64,000 bases of DNA from JAVVHH01 sp964613945 (GTDB lineage: Bacteria > Pseudomonadota > Alphaproteobacteria > Acetobacterales > Acetobacteraceae). Each line of letters opens with the position of its first letter. Positions within the stretch are counted from its first letter, which is position 1. Below, piece after piece: positions 1 through 8,600 of the stretch. The translations under genes were made by a program, and so were the position numbers. The stretch is taken from contig CAZTJC010000009.1 in assembly GCA_964613945.1 (NCBI GenBank), forward strand, positions 62,001 to 126,000. Direction: 5' to 3'. Under the pieces are notes generated by a model. It saw only the letters and a program-made list of their open reading frames with translations, was not told where the DNA came from and searched no databases.

Positions 1-931
1 TCAAGCCGAGCGCCACCTCGTCGCTCGATCGCCCCGCCGCTCCGGCAATACCGGTCCAGTGCAGCAGGTCGGACCACATCAATTCCCCGGGTGGAACGTC
101 CAGCAGGTCGCGCGGCCACCCCGAGTAGAAATGTGCCGCCGAGAAATCCCGCACCAATCCGAACGAGTCCCGATACAGCAGCACGAATGGCACCATCCCG
201 ACGGCCAGTCCTAGCCCGAATGGCGGCACTAACCGGGCACCCCGCCGCCACTCCACCCGCCCCAGCGCCGCCCCGGCAAGTAGCGCCATCCCCGCCTCCA
301 GCCCCAGGAACCACGGTGTCTGCGCCGCGGTCAGGAACATCAGCCCATACAGCAGCCCCGCCGCCATCGCCCACCCGGGGGCGCCCCGCCACGCCGCCAC
401 CAGCATCAGCCCCAGCAACGGCGCCAGCTGCATCGTGTAGGTCTGCAGGTGCCCCAGCTTGAACACCGGCACCACGCCGAAGCTCCACACGAATGCCACC
501 ACGCCGCCGACCGCCACCGGCGCCCCCAGCCGCCGCACCAGCAGCACCATGCCCCAGAATCCGGTCGTCGCCAGCGACGCGATCGCCAGATCGTTGGCCA
601 GGAACCATCCCGCGCCCGCCGCCCGTGCCGCCGCATAGGGCAGCGCCACCAGGAACAGGCTGTCCGAGTACCCCAACGCGTGCGGCGCCGGCCAGAACCA
701 GCCCGGGGACCGCCAGTCCGCCGCCTGCCCCATGAACACCCGCACCCAATGCTCCAGGATCGCCAGCGCAATGCCGCCGTCGTTATTGTCGCCGAGCGAC
801 CGTGGCCCCCACAGCGCACCCCGGAACATCAAGGCCATGCCGGCCGCGTAGATCGCCAGCGGGATCACCCATGCCGCGCTTTTCGTTGCGCCCCTCGCGG
901 TGATCATCGCCGTGCGCCATAGTGCCGTCAT
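1..931 (-). CDS. Polytopic membrane protein, GT-C glycosyltransferase-like, incomplete
   Basis: An open frame starts at ATG 931 on the minus strand and runs off the left edge with no stop, giving at least 310 residues. The conceptual protein is strongly hydrophobic, with repeated segments such as AAGLLYGLMFLTAAQ and PPFGLGLAVGMVPFVLLY separated by short Arg/Trp-rich loops, so I see a multi-pass inner-membrane protein. The first loop carries an acidic LGDNNDGG stretch followed by LEHW. An Asp-rich first periplasmic loop is common in GT-C glycosyltransferases and related membrane proteins, but I do not recognise a specific family. Only 21 bases separate its start from the divergent hydrolase gene at 953. 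Coding status is well supported; the function is a guess. Confidence 0.7.
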   Translation of the reverse strand, partial: MTALWRTAMITARGATKSAAWVIPLAIYAAGMALMFRGALWGPRSLGDNNDGGIALAILEHWVRVFMGQAADWRSPGWFWPAPHALGYSDSLFLVALPYAAARAAGAGWFLANDLAIASLATTGFWGMVLLVRRLGAPVAVGGVVAFVWSFGVVPVFKLGHLQTYTMQLAPLLGLMLVAAWRGAPGWAMAAGLLYGLMFLTAAQTPWFLGLEAGMALLAGAALGRVEWRRGARLVPPFGLGLAVGMVPFVLLYRDSFGLVRDFSAAHFYSGWPRDLLDVPPGELMWSDLLHWTGIAGAAGRSSDEVALGL

Positions 932-952
932 AAATTCTAAGTATCTGAAGCC

Positions 953-1864
953 ATGCTCGACTTCTTCCGCGATTTCGACCTGACCGAGCGTCACGTTGCC
1001 GACGGCACGCTGCGCCTGCGCACCGCCGGGTCGGGCCCGCCGCTACTGTTGCTACATGGTAATCCGCAGACCAATGCCATGTGGCACGCCGTAGCCCCCA
1101 CGCTGGCCGAGCGCTTCACTGTCGTGGCCCCCGACCTGCGCGGTTATGGCGGCAGCTTCAAGCCCGGTGCCACCGGGGATCATGCGCCCTACGCCAAATC
1201 CAGCATGGCGCGCGACCTCGCCGAGCTGATGACGTCCCTCGGCCACGATCATTTCCAGGTCGTCGCCCATGATCGCGGCGCCCGCGTCGCGCATCGACTG
1301 GCCATCGACAACCCGGACCGCGTCGACCGGCTGTGCGTGATGGACATCGTGCCCACCATTGAGCATTTCGAGCGCACCGACATGGCCTTCGCGCTCGGCT
1401 ATTATCACTGGTTCTGGTTCGCCCAGCCGCACCCGTTCCCCGAAGAACTTATCAATGCGGCGCCAACCACCTGGTTCAACGCTCACACCTCCCGTGAACC
1501 CAAGCCGCCGGGCTTCTTCCATCCCGACGCGCTGGACGATTATCTCCGCGCCGCCCACGACCCTGCCGCCATCACCGGCATGTGCGAAGACTACCGTGCC
1601 GCCGCGACCATCGATCTCGAGCACGATCGCATCAGCCGTGCCGATGGCCGCAAGATCGCCTGCGACCTGCTTGTGCTCTGGGGTTCACGGGGCAAAATCG
1701 GCGGCTGGTACGACCCGCTCGACCTGTGGCGCCAGTATTGCAGCGGCACCGTCCAGGGTGGCCCGGTCAACAGCGGCCATTATCTTGCCGAAGAATCGCC
1801 CGCCGAAGTCCTCACCTATCTCGAGGGCTTCCTCGAAACCGCATCGAGACGCAAAGTGGCCTGA
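953..1864 (+). CDS. Alpha/beta hydrolase, fluoroacetate dehalogenase type
   Basis: A 303-residue alpha/beta-hydrolase fold enzyme. Visible motifs are the oxyanion HGNPQ (residues 35-39), the nucleophile segment HDRGAR (Asp107, with Arg108 and Arg111), Asp131, the pair His152-Trp153 in YYHWFWFAQP, Tyr214 and the catalytic His276 in NSGHYLAEE. In characterised fluoroacetate dehalogenases (EC 3.8.1.3) the equivalent Asp, His and Asp form the triad, the two Arg bind the carboxylate, and the His-Trp-Tyr set holds the halide, so the complete pocket is present. Expected reaction: hydrolysis of a 2-haloacid to a 2-hydroxyacid in the cytoplasm. It lies 19 bases upstream of a crotonase gene on the same strand, probably one transcript. 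Family assignment is firm; the true substrate could be another short acid or ester. Confidence 0.85.
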   Translation: MLDFFRDFDLTERHVADGTLRLRTAGSGPPLLLLHGNPQTNAMWHAVAPTLAERFTVVAPDLRGYGGSFKPGATGDHAPYAKSSMARDLAELMTSLGHDHFQVVAHDRGARVAHRLAIDNPDRVDRLCVMDIVPTIEHFERTDMAFALGYYHWFWFAQPHPFPEELINAAPTTWFNAHTSREPKPPGFFHPDALDDYLRAAHDPAAITGMCEDYRAAATIDLEHDRISRADGRKIACDLLVLWGSRGKIGGWYDPLDLWRQYCSGTVQGGPVNSGHYLAEESPAEVLTYLEGFLETASRRKVA

Positions 1865-1883
1865 TCGAACGAAAGCTTCATCG

Positions 1884-2660
1884 ATGTCCGATCAGACACT
1901 CCTCCTCACCACCGCCCAGGCCGGCATCACCACTCTCACGCTCAACAATCCGGGCGCCCGCAACGCGCTGTCCACGGCCATGCTGACCGCCCTGGAAAAT
2001 GCGCTCGACGCCATCGCCGCTGACGACACCATCCGCGTGCTCATCATCGCCGCCAACGGCCCCGGCTTCTGCGCCGGCCATGACCTTCGCGAAGTCCGCA
2101 GCTTCGACGGCCCCGCCCGCGCCCGCCTCTTTGCCCAGTGCAGCCGTTTCATGCAGCGCCTGACCACGCTCCCCGTCCCGGTGATCGCCCGCGTCCACGG
2201 CATCGCCACGGCCGCCGGATGTCAACTGGTCGCCACCTGCGACCTGGCGCTGGCATCGGACACGGCGCGCTTCGCCGTTTCCGGCATCAACGTCGGCCTG
2301 TTCTGCTCGACCCCGATGGTCGCACTGTCCCGCGTCGTGCCCCGCAAGGCGGCGATGGAGATGTTGCTCACCGGCGACTTCATCGATGCTCCGGAAGCCG
2401 CCCGCCTCGGCCTCGTCAACCGCTGCGTCCCGGAGGCCGATCTCGACGCCGCCGTGCTCGCCCTGGCCATCAAACTGGCCGGTAAGAGCCGCAGCGCCGT
2501 CGCCCTCGGTAAGCCCGCCTTCTATCGCCAGGCCGAGCTGTCCCTGGCCGACGCCTATGCGCACACGGCCGAGGTGATGGTGCACAACATGGACGAATAC
2601 GATGCCAACGAAGGCATCGACGCCTTTATCCAGAAACGCTCCCCCGTCTGGGCCGACTGA
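1884..2660 (+). CDS. Enoyl-CoA hydratase/isomerase family protein (ECHDC3-like)
   Basis: A 258-residue crotonase-fold protein starting at ATG 1884, just after the dehalogenase-like gene. The CoA-binding and oxyanion-hole segments NGPGFCAGHDLRE (about 58-70) and GIATAAGCQLVATCDLALAS (about 106-125) are present. The two glutamates used by true enoyl-CoA hydratases look replaced: Gln114 sits at the first position, and FCSTP (140-144) occupies the second. The NVGLFCSTP segment resembles the ECHDC3 subgroup of the crotonase superfamily. It should still bind an acyl-CoA thioester and stabilise an enolate, but hydration activity should not be assumed. Probably co-transcribed with the upstream hydrolase; it ends 16 bases from the convergent mgtC-like gene. 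Confidence 0.85.
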   Translation: MSDQTLLLTTAQAGITTLTLNNPGARNALSTAMLTALENALDAIAADDTIRVLIIAANGPGFCAGHDLREVRSFDGPARARLFAQCSRFMQRLTTLPVPVIARVHGIATAAGCQLVATCDLALASDTARFAVSGINVGLFCSTPMVALSRVVPRKAAMEMLLTGDFIDAPEAARLGLVNRCVPEADLDAAVLALAIKLAGKSRSAVALGKPAFYRQAELSLADAYAHTAEVMVHNMDEYDANEGIDAFIQKRSPVWAD

Positions 2661-2676
2661 CAGGCCCCGTATCGGG

Positions 2677-3372
2677 CTACTCGATCGTGTCGCCGGCAAT
2701 GCTGCCGGCCCGGAGCACGCCGGCGATGTCGCTCAACCGCACGATCAGTGCCGGTACTCCGCGTCCGCCGCTCACCGTCATTGTCACGACGAGCGGCTCA
2801 CCGTCGCGCTCCCGCTCGATCTCTAGTGTCCCGACCTCGAACCGAAGCGCCGCGCAGGCCGAGAGCACGGCGTCGGGCAGCCCCGGCCGGTCTTCCCCGG
2901 CAACACGGATCCGCGTGATCCCGTGCTCGGTTCGCGGCAGGAAACGCCCTACCAGCATCGGGTAGGCATACATGATGACAAAATACCCGGCCGTCGTCGC
3001 CACCGCCAGGATTGGTAGCCCGGCGCCACACGCCATCCCCAAAGCGGCCGTCAGCCACACCGACGCTGCCGTCGTCAGCCCACGCACCACGTCGCGGCGC
3101 ATGAAGATGACGCCACCGCCGATGAAGCCGATCCCCGACACGATCTGCGCTGCCACCCGCGACGGATCGACCACGATCCGGCCGCTCTCCAGCACGTTGG
3201 TGAACCCGTATTTTGAGATCAGCATGAACAGCGCCGCCGATACCCCGACCAGACTGTAGGTCCGGAGCCCGGCGCTTTTCTGCCGCAACTCCCGCTCCAG
3301 CCCGACCGCAGCGGCCAGCAGAAAAGAAAGCCCGAGTTCCCCGAGCTGAATCCATCCCTGACCAATCGGCAT
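2677..3372 (-). CDS. MgtC/SapB family membrane protein
   Basis: A 231-residue protein with an N-terminal MgtC domain: LGELGLSFLLAAAVGLERELR at the start, then YSLVGVSAALFML, the glycine-rich GIGFIGGGVIF and GLTTAASVWLTAALGMACG, the usual conserved core of four to five membrane helices. The last 80 or so residues form a soluble ACT-like domain (TRIRVAGEDRPGLPDAVLSACAAL). MgtC proteins act at the inner membrane and are linked to low-magnesium growth and modulation of F-type ATPase in pathogens; in environmental bacteria the role is less clear. It starts 18 bases after the HNH gene on the same strand and could be co-transcribed with it. Confidence 0.88.
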   Translation of the reverse strand: MPIGQGWIQLGELGLSFLLAAAVGLERELRQKSAGLRTYSLVGVSAALFMLISKYGFTNVLESGRIVVDPSRVAAQIVSGIGFIGGGVIFMRRDVVRGLTTAASVWLTAALGMACGAGLPILAVATTAGYFVIMYAYPMLVGRFLPRTEHGITRIRVAGEDRPGLPDAVLSACAALRFEVGTLEIERERDGEPLVVTMTVSGGRGVPALIVRLSDIAGVLRAGSIAGDTIE

Positions 3373-3390
3373 CGTCAGCGCGGCGGAACC

Positions 3391-3951
3391 CTAGCTGTCC
3401 AGCTCGCTGTCCCAATACAGGTAGTCGCGCCAGCTTTCATGGAGATAGTTCGGCGGGAACGACCGGCCGTTCTCCTGCAACACCCAGGTCGATGGCTGCT
3501 CCGGCCGCAGCCGCGGATGCATGCCGCATTCCCGCGGCAGCTTGTTGCCCTTGCGCAGGTTACATCCGCCGCAGGCCGTCACGACGTTCTCCCACGTCGT
3601 GCGTCCCCCGCGGCTGCGCGGGATCACGTGGTCGAACGTCAGTTCCGGGGTGGGGAACCGTTCGGAACAGTATTGGCAGCTGAATGCATCCCGCAGGAAC
3701 ACGTTGAACCGCGTGAACGCCGGTTTGCGCGCCGTCGGAATGTAGTCCTTCAGCGCGATCACGCTCGGCAACCGCATCGACATGCTCGGCGACCGGACGC
3801 GATCCTCGTATTCGTTCAGCACCGATACCCGGTCGAGGAACACGGCCTTGATCGAGTCCTGCCACGACCACACCGATAGTGGAAAATACGACAACGGCCG
3901 GAAGTCGGCGTTAAGAACTAAAGCGGGAAAATGTAGTCCGCCGTCTGGCAC
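3391..3951 (-). CDS. HNH endonuclease family protein
   Basis: A 186-residue protein. I place the start at GTG 3951 because a strong Shine-Dalgarno, AGAAGGAG, lies six bases upstream, and the protein then begins MPDGGLHFPALVLNADFRPL, as is usual for this family. A longer frame to 4050 lacks such a site. The HNH core is complete: zinc cysteines CQYC (92, 95) and CGGC (127, 130), catalytic DH (107-108) in LTFDHVIPRSRGG, and Asn122 in NVVTACGGCN. This compact family is very common in alphaproteobacterial chromosomes as a stand-alone gene, and its biological substrate is not established. There is no adjacent methylase or restriction subunit. Confidence 0.88.
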   Translation of the reverse strand: MPDGGLHFPALVLNADFRPLSYFPLSVWSWQDSIKAVFLDRVSVLNEYEDRVRSPSMSMRLPSVIALKDYIPTARKPAFTRFNVFLRDAFSCQYCSERFPTPELTFDHVIPRSRGGRTTWENVVTACGGCNLRKGNKLPRECGMHPRLRPEQPSTWVLQENGRSFPPNYLHESWRDYLYWDSELDS

Positions 3952-4107
3952 AGCGCTCTCCTTCTCACTGGAGGTGTGAGACCGGAGGTCGGTTGCCAGA
4001 CGACCCGCCAGATATGCCTCCAGAGTCGGATAAAAGCATGGCACCGCCACCGTGCCCCCGCAAGCGATCTACACGCCGCTGTGAGGCAGTTGTCACGCTC
4101 TCGTCAC

Positions 4108-4749
4108 TCACAGCTGCGCCAGCAGGTCCACCCCCGCCCGCAGTCCGCCTTCGTCTACCCAATGCCCGACGCCCTTGCGCCAAACGGTTGTGACCGGAAC
4201 GTGCCGCCGCCGCAGCGCCTCGGCCGCCGCCGGGCCGCGCGCAAACGGCACCACCTCGTCGGCCTCCCCGTGCACCAACAGCACCGGCGGCCGGCCGGTG
4301 ATCTCGGCATCGAGCGCCGGGCTGTCGAGCAAAGCACCCGAATAGGCCAGGATCGCCGCCGGCGGCACCGGGCGCCGCAGCCCGGCGTGCAACACCATCA
4401 TCGCCCCCTGGCTGAAGCCCATCAGCACCACGTCGCGAGCCGCGAGCCCGAGCCGCAACAGTTCCGCATCCACCGTCGCCATCAACGCCGGCGTCGCCCG
4501 CCGTGCCCCGGCGTCCAGCACGCTCGGCGTCCGATCCTGCAGGCTGAACCATTGCCGGCCATACGGCGCCATGTCGTACGGCTCCGGTGCATCCACCGCC
4601 AGGAACGCCAACTCCGGCAATCCTGCCGCCCACGGCTCGGCCAGTCCGATCAGGTCCTGCGCATCCGCCCCCACCCCATGACACAGCACCACCAGCAGCC
4701 GCGGCGCCCCGCTGGCCGCCTCCCTGCGCAACACGTTAAGCTGCTCCAT
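4108..4749 (-). CDS. Phospholipase/carboxylesterase-family alpha/beta hydrolase
   Basis: A 213-residue alpha/beta hydrolase of the carboxylesterase / acyl-protein thioesterase-like family. LLVVLCHGVGADAQDLIGLAEPW carries the oxyanion HG.G.D pattern, the nucleophile serine is in LMGFSQGAMM, the acid is expected in LLVHGEADEVVPF, and the histidine in KGVGHWVDEGG. Expected to hydrolyse short-chain esters in the cytoplasm; the natural substrate is unknown. Its ATG overlaps the ATG of the divergent synthetase gene in a shared CATG (4747-4750). A GGGAG-type ribosome-binding site lies six bases upstream, inside the synthetase coding sequence. Confidence 0.85.
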   Translation of the reverse strand: MEQLNVLRREAASGAPRLLVVLCHGVGADAQDLIGLAEPWAAGLPELAFLAVDAPEPYDMAPYGRQWFSLQDRTPSVLDAGARRATPALMATVDAELLRLGLAARDVVLMGFSQGAMMVLHAGLRRPVPPAAILAYSGALLDSPALDAEITGRPPVLLVHGEADEVVPFARGPAAAEALRRRHVPVTTVWRKGVGHWVDEGGLRAGVDLLAQL

Positions 4750-5602
4750 GCCGATCTCCCCGCTGGCAGCCCCGCTTGTAACCCGCTTCGCCCCGAGCCC
4801 GACAGGGCTGCTCCACCTCGGCAGCGCCTACGCCGCCCTGGTTGCCTGGCGCCGCGCCCGTGCGGTCGGCGGTCGCTTCCTCCTTCGCATCGAGGACATC
4901 GACCCGGCGCGCTGCCGTCCCGAGTACACCGCCGCTCTCCTGGATGACCTCCGCTGGTTCGGCCTCGAATGGGAAACCCCGATCCGTCACCAATCCGCCC
5001 ACCTCCCGGACTACCGCAAAACCCTCGACCGCCTCGCCGCCCTCGGCGTCCTGTATCCCTGCACCTGCACCCGCGCCGATATCGCCGCCGCCGCGTCCGC
5101 ACCGCACGGTCCGGAAGGCCCGCTCTATCCCGGCACCTGCCGCCACACGCCCGCCGACCCGGCCCAGCCCCATGCGCTCCGTCTGAACACGGTCGCTGCC
5201 CTCGCGCTCACCGGCCCCCTCACCTGGTTGGAGGAAGGCGAAGGCCGCATGCCTTGCGATCCCCTCGCCTTCGGCGACCCGGTGCTCGCCCGCAAGGACA
5301 CCCCGGCCAGTTATCATCTCTGTGTCACCCATGACGACGCCCTCCAAGGCGTCACCCTCGTCACCCGCGGCGCCGATCTTCGCCCGGCCACGAGTCTCCA
5401 CCGCCTGCTACAAACCCTCCTGGCCTGGCCCGAGCCCGCCTACGCCCACCACCCCCTGATCCGCGCACCCGACGGCTCCCGCTTGGCCAAACGGGACGCC
5501 TCCCTTAGCCTGCACGCCCTGCGCGCCGCCGGCCACACGCCAACCGACCTCCGCGCCCACATCGACGCCGCCGCCGCTACCCCGGACGACCGCGCGACCT
5601 GA
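4748..5602 (+). CDS. gluQ: Glutamyl-Q tRNA(Asp) synthetase
   Basis: A 284-residue truncated relative of glutamyl-tRNA synthetase without the anticodon-binding domain. It carries the class I HIGH-like motif APSPTGLLHLGSA (15-27), a KMSKS-like RLAKRD (245-250), and the GluQ-RS zinc ligands Cys105, Cys107, Tyr127 and Cys131. Such enzymes activate glutamate without tRNA and attach it to the queuosine base at the wobble position of tRNA(Asp). The start at 4748 is the only canonical one before the first motif. It leaves no room for a separate leader, because the divergent esterase starts on the same CATG, and I see no Shine-Dalgarno. Confidence 0.93.
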   Translation: MPISPLAAPLVTRFAPSPTGLLHLGSAYAALVAWRRARAVGGRFLLRIEDIDPARCRPEYTAALLDDLRWFGLEWETPIRHQSAHLPDYRKTLDRLAALGVLYPCTCTRADIAAAASAPHGPEGPLYPGTCRHTPADPAQPHALRLNTVAALALTGPLTWLEEGEGRMPCDPLAFGDPVLARKDTPASYHLCVTHDDALQGVTLVTRGADLRPATSLHRLLQTLLAWPEPAYAHHPLIRAPDGSRLAKRDASLSLHALRAAGHTPTDLRAHIDAAAATPDDRAT

Positions 5603-5609
5603 TCAACCG

Positions 5610-6353
5610 CTACGGCACCCGCGGCTCGACCAACTCGACCGTCACCAGTACCGATGCCGAGATCTCCGCATCTCCCGCTTCTGTTGCCACCGGCGGCGGC
5701 GGCGCTGGCGCGGGCATCGCCGCCATCCGCATCATGGGCGCGGACGGCGCGAAAGCCTGGTCGGGATCCACCTCGATCCGACGGATCGCCCCCAACCGCC
5801 GGCCCGTCGCCCCGGCCACGGCGTCGGCCTGCGACAGCGCGATCTTCGCCGCTTCGGCGGCCAGCCGTGCCCGCTCCGCATCAACCTCCGCCTCCCGCGG
5901 CCCGAGCGCCGTCCGTTCCAGATTATTGCCGCCATTGGCCAGCGCACCCGCGACCACGGCACCGACCTTGTCTGCCGACACCCGGAAGCTCGCCTGGACA
6001 CTCCCGTCATATCCTACGATCCGCGCGGCCCGCCCGGTCTCGGCAGCCGTCTGCGGCGTGACCGAAAGCTGATCTGTCCGCAACCGCTCCACGCCCTGCG
6101 CCCGCAGATACCCCATCAGCTTCTGGCTTCCGGCCGCCAACGCCGCCTGCGTCGCAGCGACCGTCGGCCCATGCGCCTCCACGCCGATCGACACGTCGGC
6201 CACGGTGTTGGCCAATCGTCCCCGGGCCATCCCGTGCGTGGTGATCAGCCCGGGTCCGGCTGCACGATTAACGGGCAAGTCTTCGGCCAACACCGGACCA
6301 CCGACCAATCCCAAAAGCCCCGCGACGACTAGGACCCGCATCAAACCCTCCAT
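5610..6353 (-). CDS. SIMPL (DUF541) domain periplasmic protein
   Basis: A 247-residue protein with a cleavable signal peptide (MRVLVVAGLLGLVGGPVLAED, cleavage probably after VLA) and a single SIMPL/DUF541 domain: ITTHGMARGRLANTVADVSIGV, then VERLRTDQLSVTPQ, VGYDGSVQASFRVSADKVG, and a C-terminal SASVLVTVELVEP strand. Members in other bacteria are periplasmic oxidative-stress or trafficking-associated proteins with poorly defined biochemistry. A Pro/Ala-rich linker (MRMAAMPAPAPPPPVA) precedes the last strand. Translation could start at the first or fifth codon (both Met). The gene is convergent with gluQ (7-base gap) and divergent from the polyamine transporter operon. Confidence 0.85.
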   Translation of the reverse strand: MEGLMRVLVVAGLLGLVGGPVLAEDLPVNRAAGPGLITTHGMARGRLANTVADVSIGVEAHGPTVAATQAALAAGSQKLMGYLRAQGVERLRTDQLSVTPQTAAETGRAARIVGYDGSVQASFRVSADKVGAVVAGALANGGNNLERTALGPREAEVDAERARLAAEAAKIALSQADAVAGATGRRLGAIRRIEVDPDQAFAPSAPMMRMAAMPAPAPPPPVATEAGDAEISASVLVTVELVEPRVP

Positions 6354-6441
6354 CCAATGGCCCCAACACTGCCAGATCGGACCAGTCTTTCAATTCATCC
6401 CGGCCAAAGCTATGAGCGACGCGTGGATTGGAGCTGTGTTG

Positions 6442-7530
6442 ATGCGCTGGACAGGACGTTTTCTCGCGGCGCTCGTTCTAACGCTTTGCGCCGCCGCTCA
6501 CGCCGAAGACAAGGTCGTCAACGTCTATAACTGGACCGACTACATCGACCCCAAAGTCCTGGCAGACTTCACCAAGCAGACCGGTATCAAAGTCCAGTAC
6601 GACGTCTACGACAGCCTGGAGACCCTCGAGGGCAAGCTCCTCGCCGGCAAATCCGGCTACGACGTCGTCGTGCCCACCGCCGAGCCCACTTTTTCCCGCC
6701 TCATCAAGGCCGGCGCCCTGCTCCCGCTCGACAAGTCCGCGATACCGAACCTGGGCGGCGAAGACGCCGCTCTCATGAAGCGGGTGGAGACCAGCGACCC
6801 CGGCAACAAGTACGGCGCCATCTATCTCTGGGGCACTCTCGGCCTCGGCATCGTGCCGACAAAGATCAAGGCCCTGGCGCCCGACGCACCCCTCGATAGC
6901 TGGGACCTCCTGCTCAAGCCAGAATGGGCCAAGAAGCTCGCCCCCTGCGGCATCGTGCTGATGGACAGCGCCATCGACACCATCCCCAGCGTGCTGAAAT
7001 ACCTCGGCCGCGACCCCGACAGCGCCGACCCGAAGGACCTGGAGGCCGTCGAGAAGACCCTGATGGCGATCCGTCCCTATATCCGCACCTTCGCCTCCGG
7101 CGGCGCGCTCGAGATGCTGGCCAGCAACGAGGTCTGCCTGGCGATGGACTATTCCGGCGACGTCGTCCAAGCCACCGCCCGCGCCGCGGAAGCCAAGAAA
7201 GACCCGGTCGACTACGTCCTGCCCAAGCAGTTCACCGAATACACCTTCGACATGCTCGCCGTGCCCAAGGACGCTCCGCACCCGCAATACGCCATGCAGT
7301 TCATCGACTTCGTCCTCCGGCCCGCCAACATGGCCGCCATCACCAGCAAGGTCGGCTATCCCAATGCCGTCCCCGCCAGCATGGCCGACGTCGCGCCCGA
7401 CGTGAAAAGCAACACCAACGTGTTCCCCACCGCGGCCATGCTGGCGCAAGCCTTCACCGCCAAAGCCCCCACCTCAGCCGCCGAACGCGCCCGCACCCGC
7501 ATGTGGACCCGCTTCAAAGCCGGCTCCTGA
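6442..7530 (+). CDS. potF: Spermidine/putrescine ABC transporter substrate-binding protein
   Basis: A 362-residue PotD/PotF-type periplasmic binding protein. I choose ATG 6442: GGAG lies eight bases upstream and the protein starts with a clean signal peptide, cleavage expected after AHA (residue 20). The mature start EDKVVNVYNWTDYIDPKVLADFTKQTGI is typical of PotF, as are GYDVVVPT, YLWGTLGLG and LAMDYSGD, which line the polyamine site in homologues. First gene of a potFGHI-order operon; potG follows after 17 bases. Putrescine or spermidine is inferred from the family; related amines cannot be excluded. Confidence 0.9.
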   Translation: MRWTGRFLAALVLTLCAAAHAEDKVVNVYNWTDYIDPKVLADFTKQTGIKVQYDVYDSLETLEGKLLAGKSGYDVVVPTAEPTFSRLIKAGALLPLDKSAIPNLGGEDAALMKRVETSDPGNKYGAIYLWGTLGLGIVPTKIKALAPDAPLDSWDLLLKPEWAKKLAPCGIVLMDSAIDTIPSVLKYLGRDPDSADPKDLEAVEKTLMAIRPYIRTFASGGALEMLASNEVCLAMDYSGDVVQATARAAEAKKDPVDYVLPKQFTEYTFDMLAVPKDAPHPQYAMQFIDFVLRPANMAAITSKVGYPNAVPASMADVAPDVKSNTNVFPTAAMLAQAFTAKAPTSAAERARTRMWTRFKAGS

Positions 7531-7547
7531 TCCCCAGCCGCACAGCG

Positions 7548-8600
7548 TTGGCCGACCTCTCCATCCAGGGCCTGACCGTTCGCTACGGCCCGGTCGCCGC
7601 TCTCTCCGACCTCGATCTCGACATCAGCAGCGGGGAGTTGTTCGCGCTTCTCGGCGGCTCCGGCTCCGGCAAGACCACGCTGCTCCGCACCCTTGGCGGC
7701 TTCATCGAACCGTCTGCCGGCCGCATCCTGCTCGGCGACCAGGACATTACCCGCCTGCCGCCGCATCGCCGCCCCGTCAACACCACCTTCCAGTCCTACG
7801 CGCTCTTCCCGCACATGACCGTCGCCGACAACGTCGCCTTCGGCCTTCGCCGCCAGGGAGTCCCCAAACCCGAGATCGCCCAGCGCGTGGAGGCCCTGCT
7901 GGACCTGGTCCGCCTCCGCGATTTCGCCGGCCGCAAGCCGGACGCCCTGTCCGGCGGTCAGCGGCAACGCGTCGCCCTCGCCCGCGCCCTCGCCCCGCGC
8001 CCGCGCCTGCTGTTGCTCGACGAACCCCTATCCGCGCTCGACCGCAGCCTGCGCGAACAAACCCGGCAGGAGCTTCTCCGCATCCAGGCGCAGACTGGCA
8101 CCACCTTCATCATGGTCACCCACGACCAGGACGAGGCGCTGGCCATGGCCAGCCGCATCGGCCTGCTCGAGAACGGCCGCCTCGCGCAGATCGGCACGCC
8201 GGCCGACCTCTACGAGCGCCCTGCCAGCCGCTACGTCGCCGCATTCATGGGCAACGACAACGTCTTTCCCGCGACACGTCTCGCGCCCGATCGAGTGGAG
8301 ATCGACGGGGTCGGCCCGCTGCAAACCGCCAACCCGGTTCCGACCACTCCCTTCTGGATCGCCATCCGCCCCGAACGCCTCCGCCTGGCTCAAGCCGATG
8401 CCCTCAACAGCGCCGGGGGCACCGTGCTGACCGCCGCCTATTTCGGCGACTCCGCCGACTATGCCGTCCGCCTCGACGCCGGCGCCACGCTCCAGCTCGT
8501 GCAACCCCTCAGCGCTGGCTTCGGCACCGGGCTGCTCCCCCTGGGCACGCCGGTCACCGTGGCGCTGCCTCCCGACGCGCTGACGATCCTTTCCGCATGA
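7548..8600 (+). CDS. potG: Polyamine ABC transporter ATP-binding protein
   Basis: A 350-residue ABC ATPase. Walker A GGSGSGKTT (36-44), Q-loop Gln82 in FQSYALFPHMTV, signature LSGGQ (134-138), Walker B LLLLDEP (154-160) and the switch His in MVTHDQDEA are all present. The C-terminal 110 residues form the TOBE domain usual for polyamine and MalK-type importers. No ATG or GTG lies near the expected N-terminus; TTG 7548 is the best start, 17 bases after the potF stop, with no clear Shine-Dalgarno, so translational coupling to potF is likely. The stop overlaps the start of the next gene (ATGA). Confidence 0.9.
   Translation: MADLSIQGLTVRYGPVAALSDLDLDISSGELFALLGGSGSGKTTLLRTLGGFIEPSAGRILLGDQDITRLPPHRRPVNTTFQSYALFPHMTVADNVAFGLRRQGVPKPEIAQRVEALLDLVRLRDFAGRKPDALSGGQRQRVALARALAPRPRLLLLDEPLSALDRSLREQTRQELLRIQAQTGTTFIMVTHDQDEALAMASRIGLLENGRLAQIGTPADLYERPASRYVAAFMGNDNVFPATRLAPDRVEIDGVGPLQTANPVPTTPFWIAIRPERLRLAQADALNSAGGTVLTAAYFGDSADYAVRLDAGATLQLVQPLSAGFGTGLLPLGTPVTVALPPDALTILSA

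Noticed and set aside
3391..3951. HNH gene as part of a restriction or mobile element
   Set aside because: No methylase, integrase, terminal repeats or codon shift around it; the family is a normal chromosomal gene in alphaproteobacteria.
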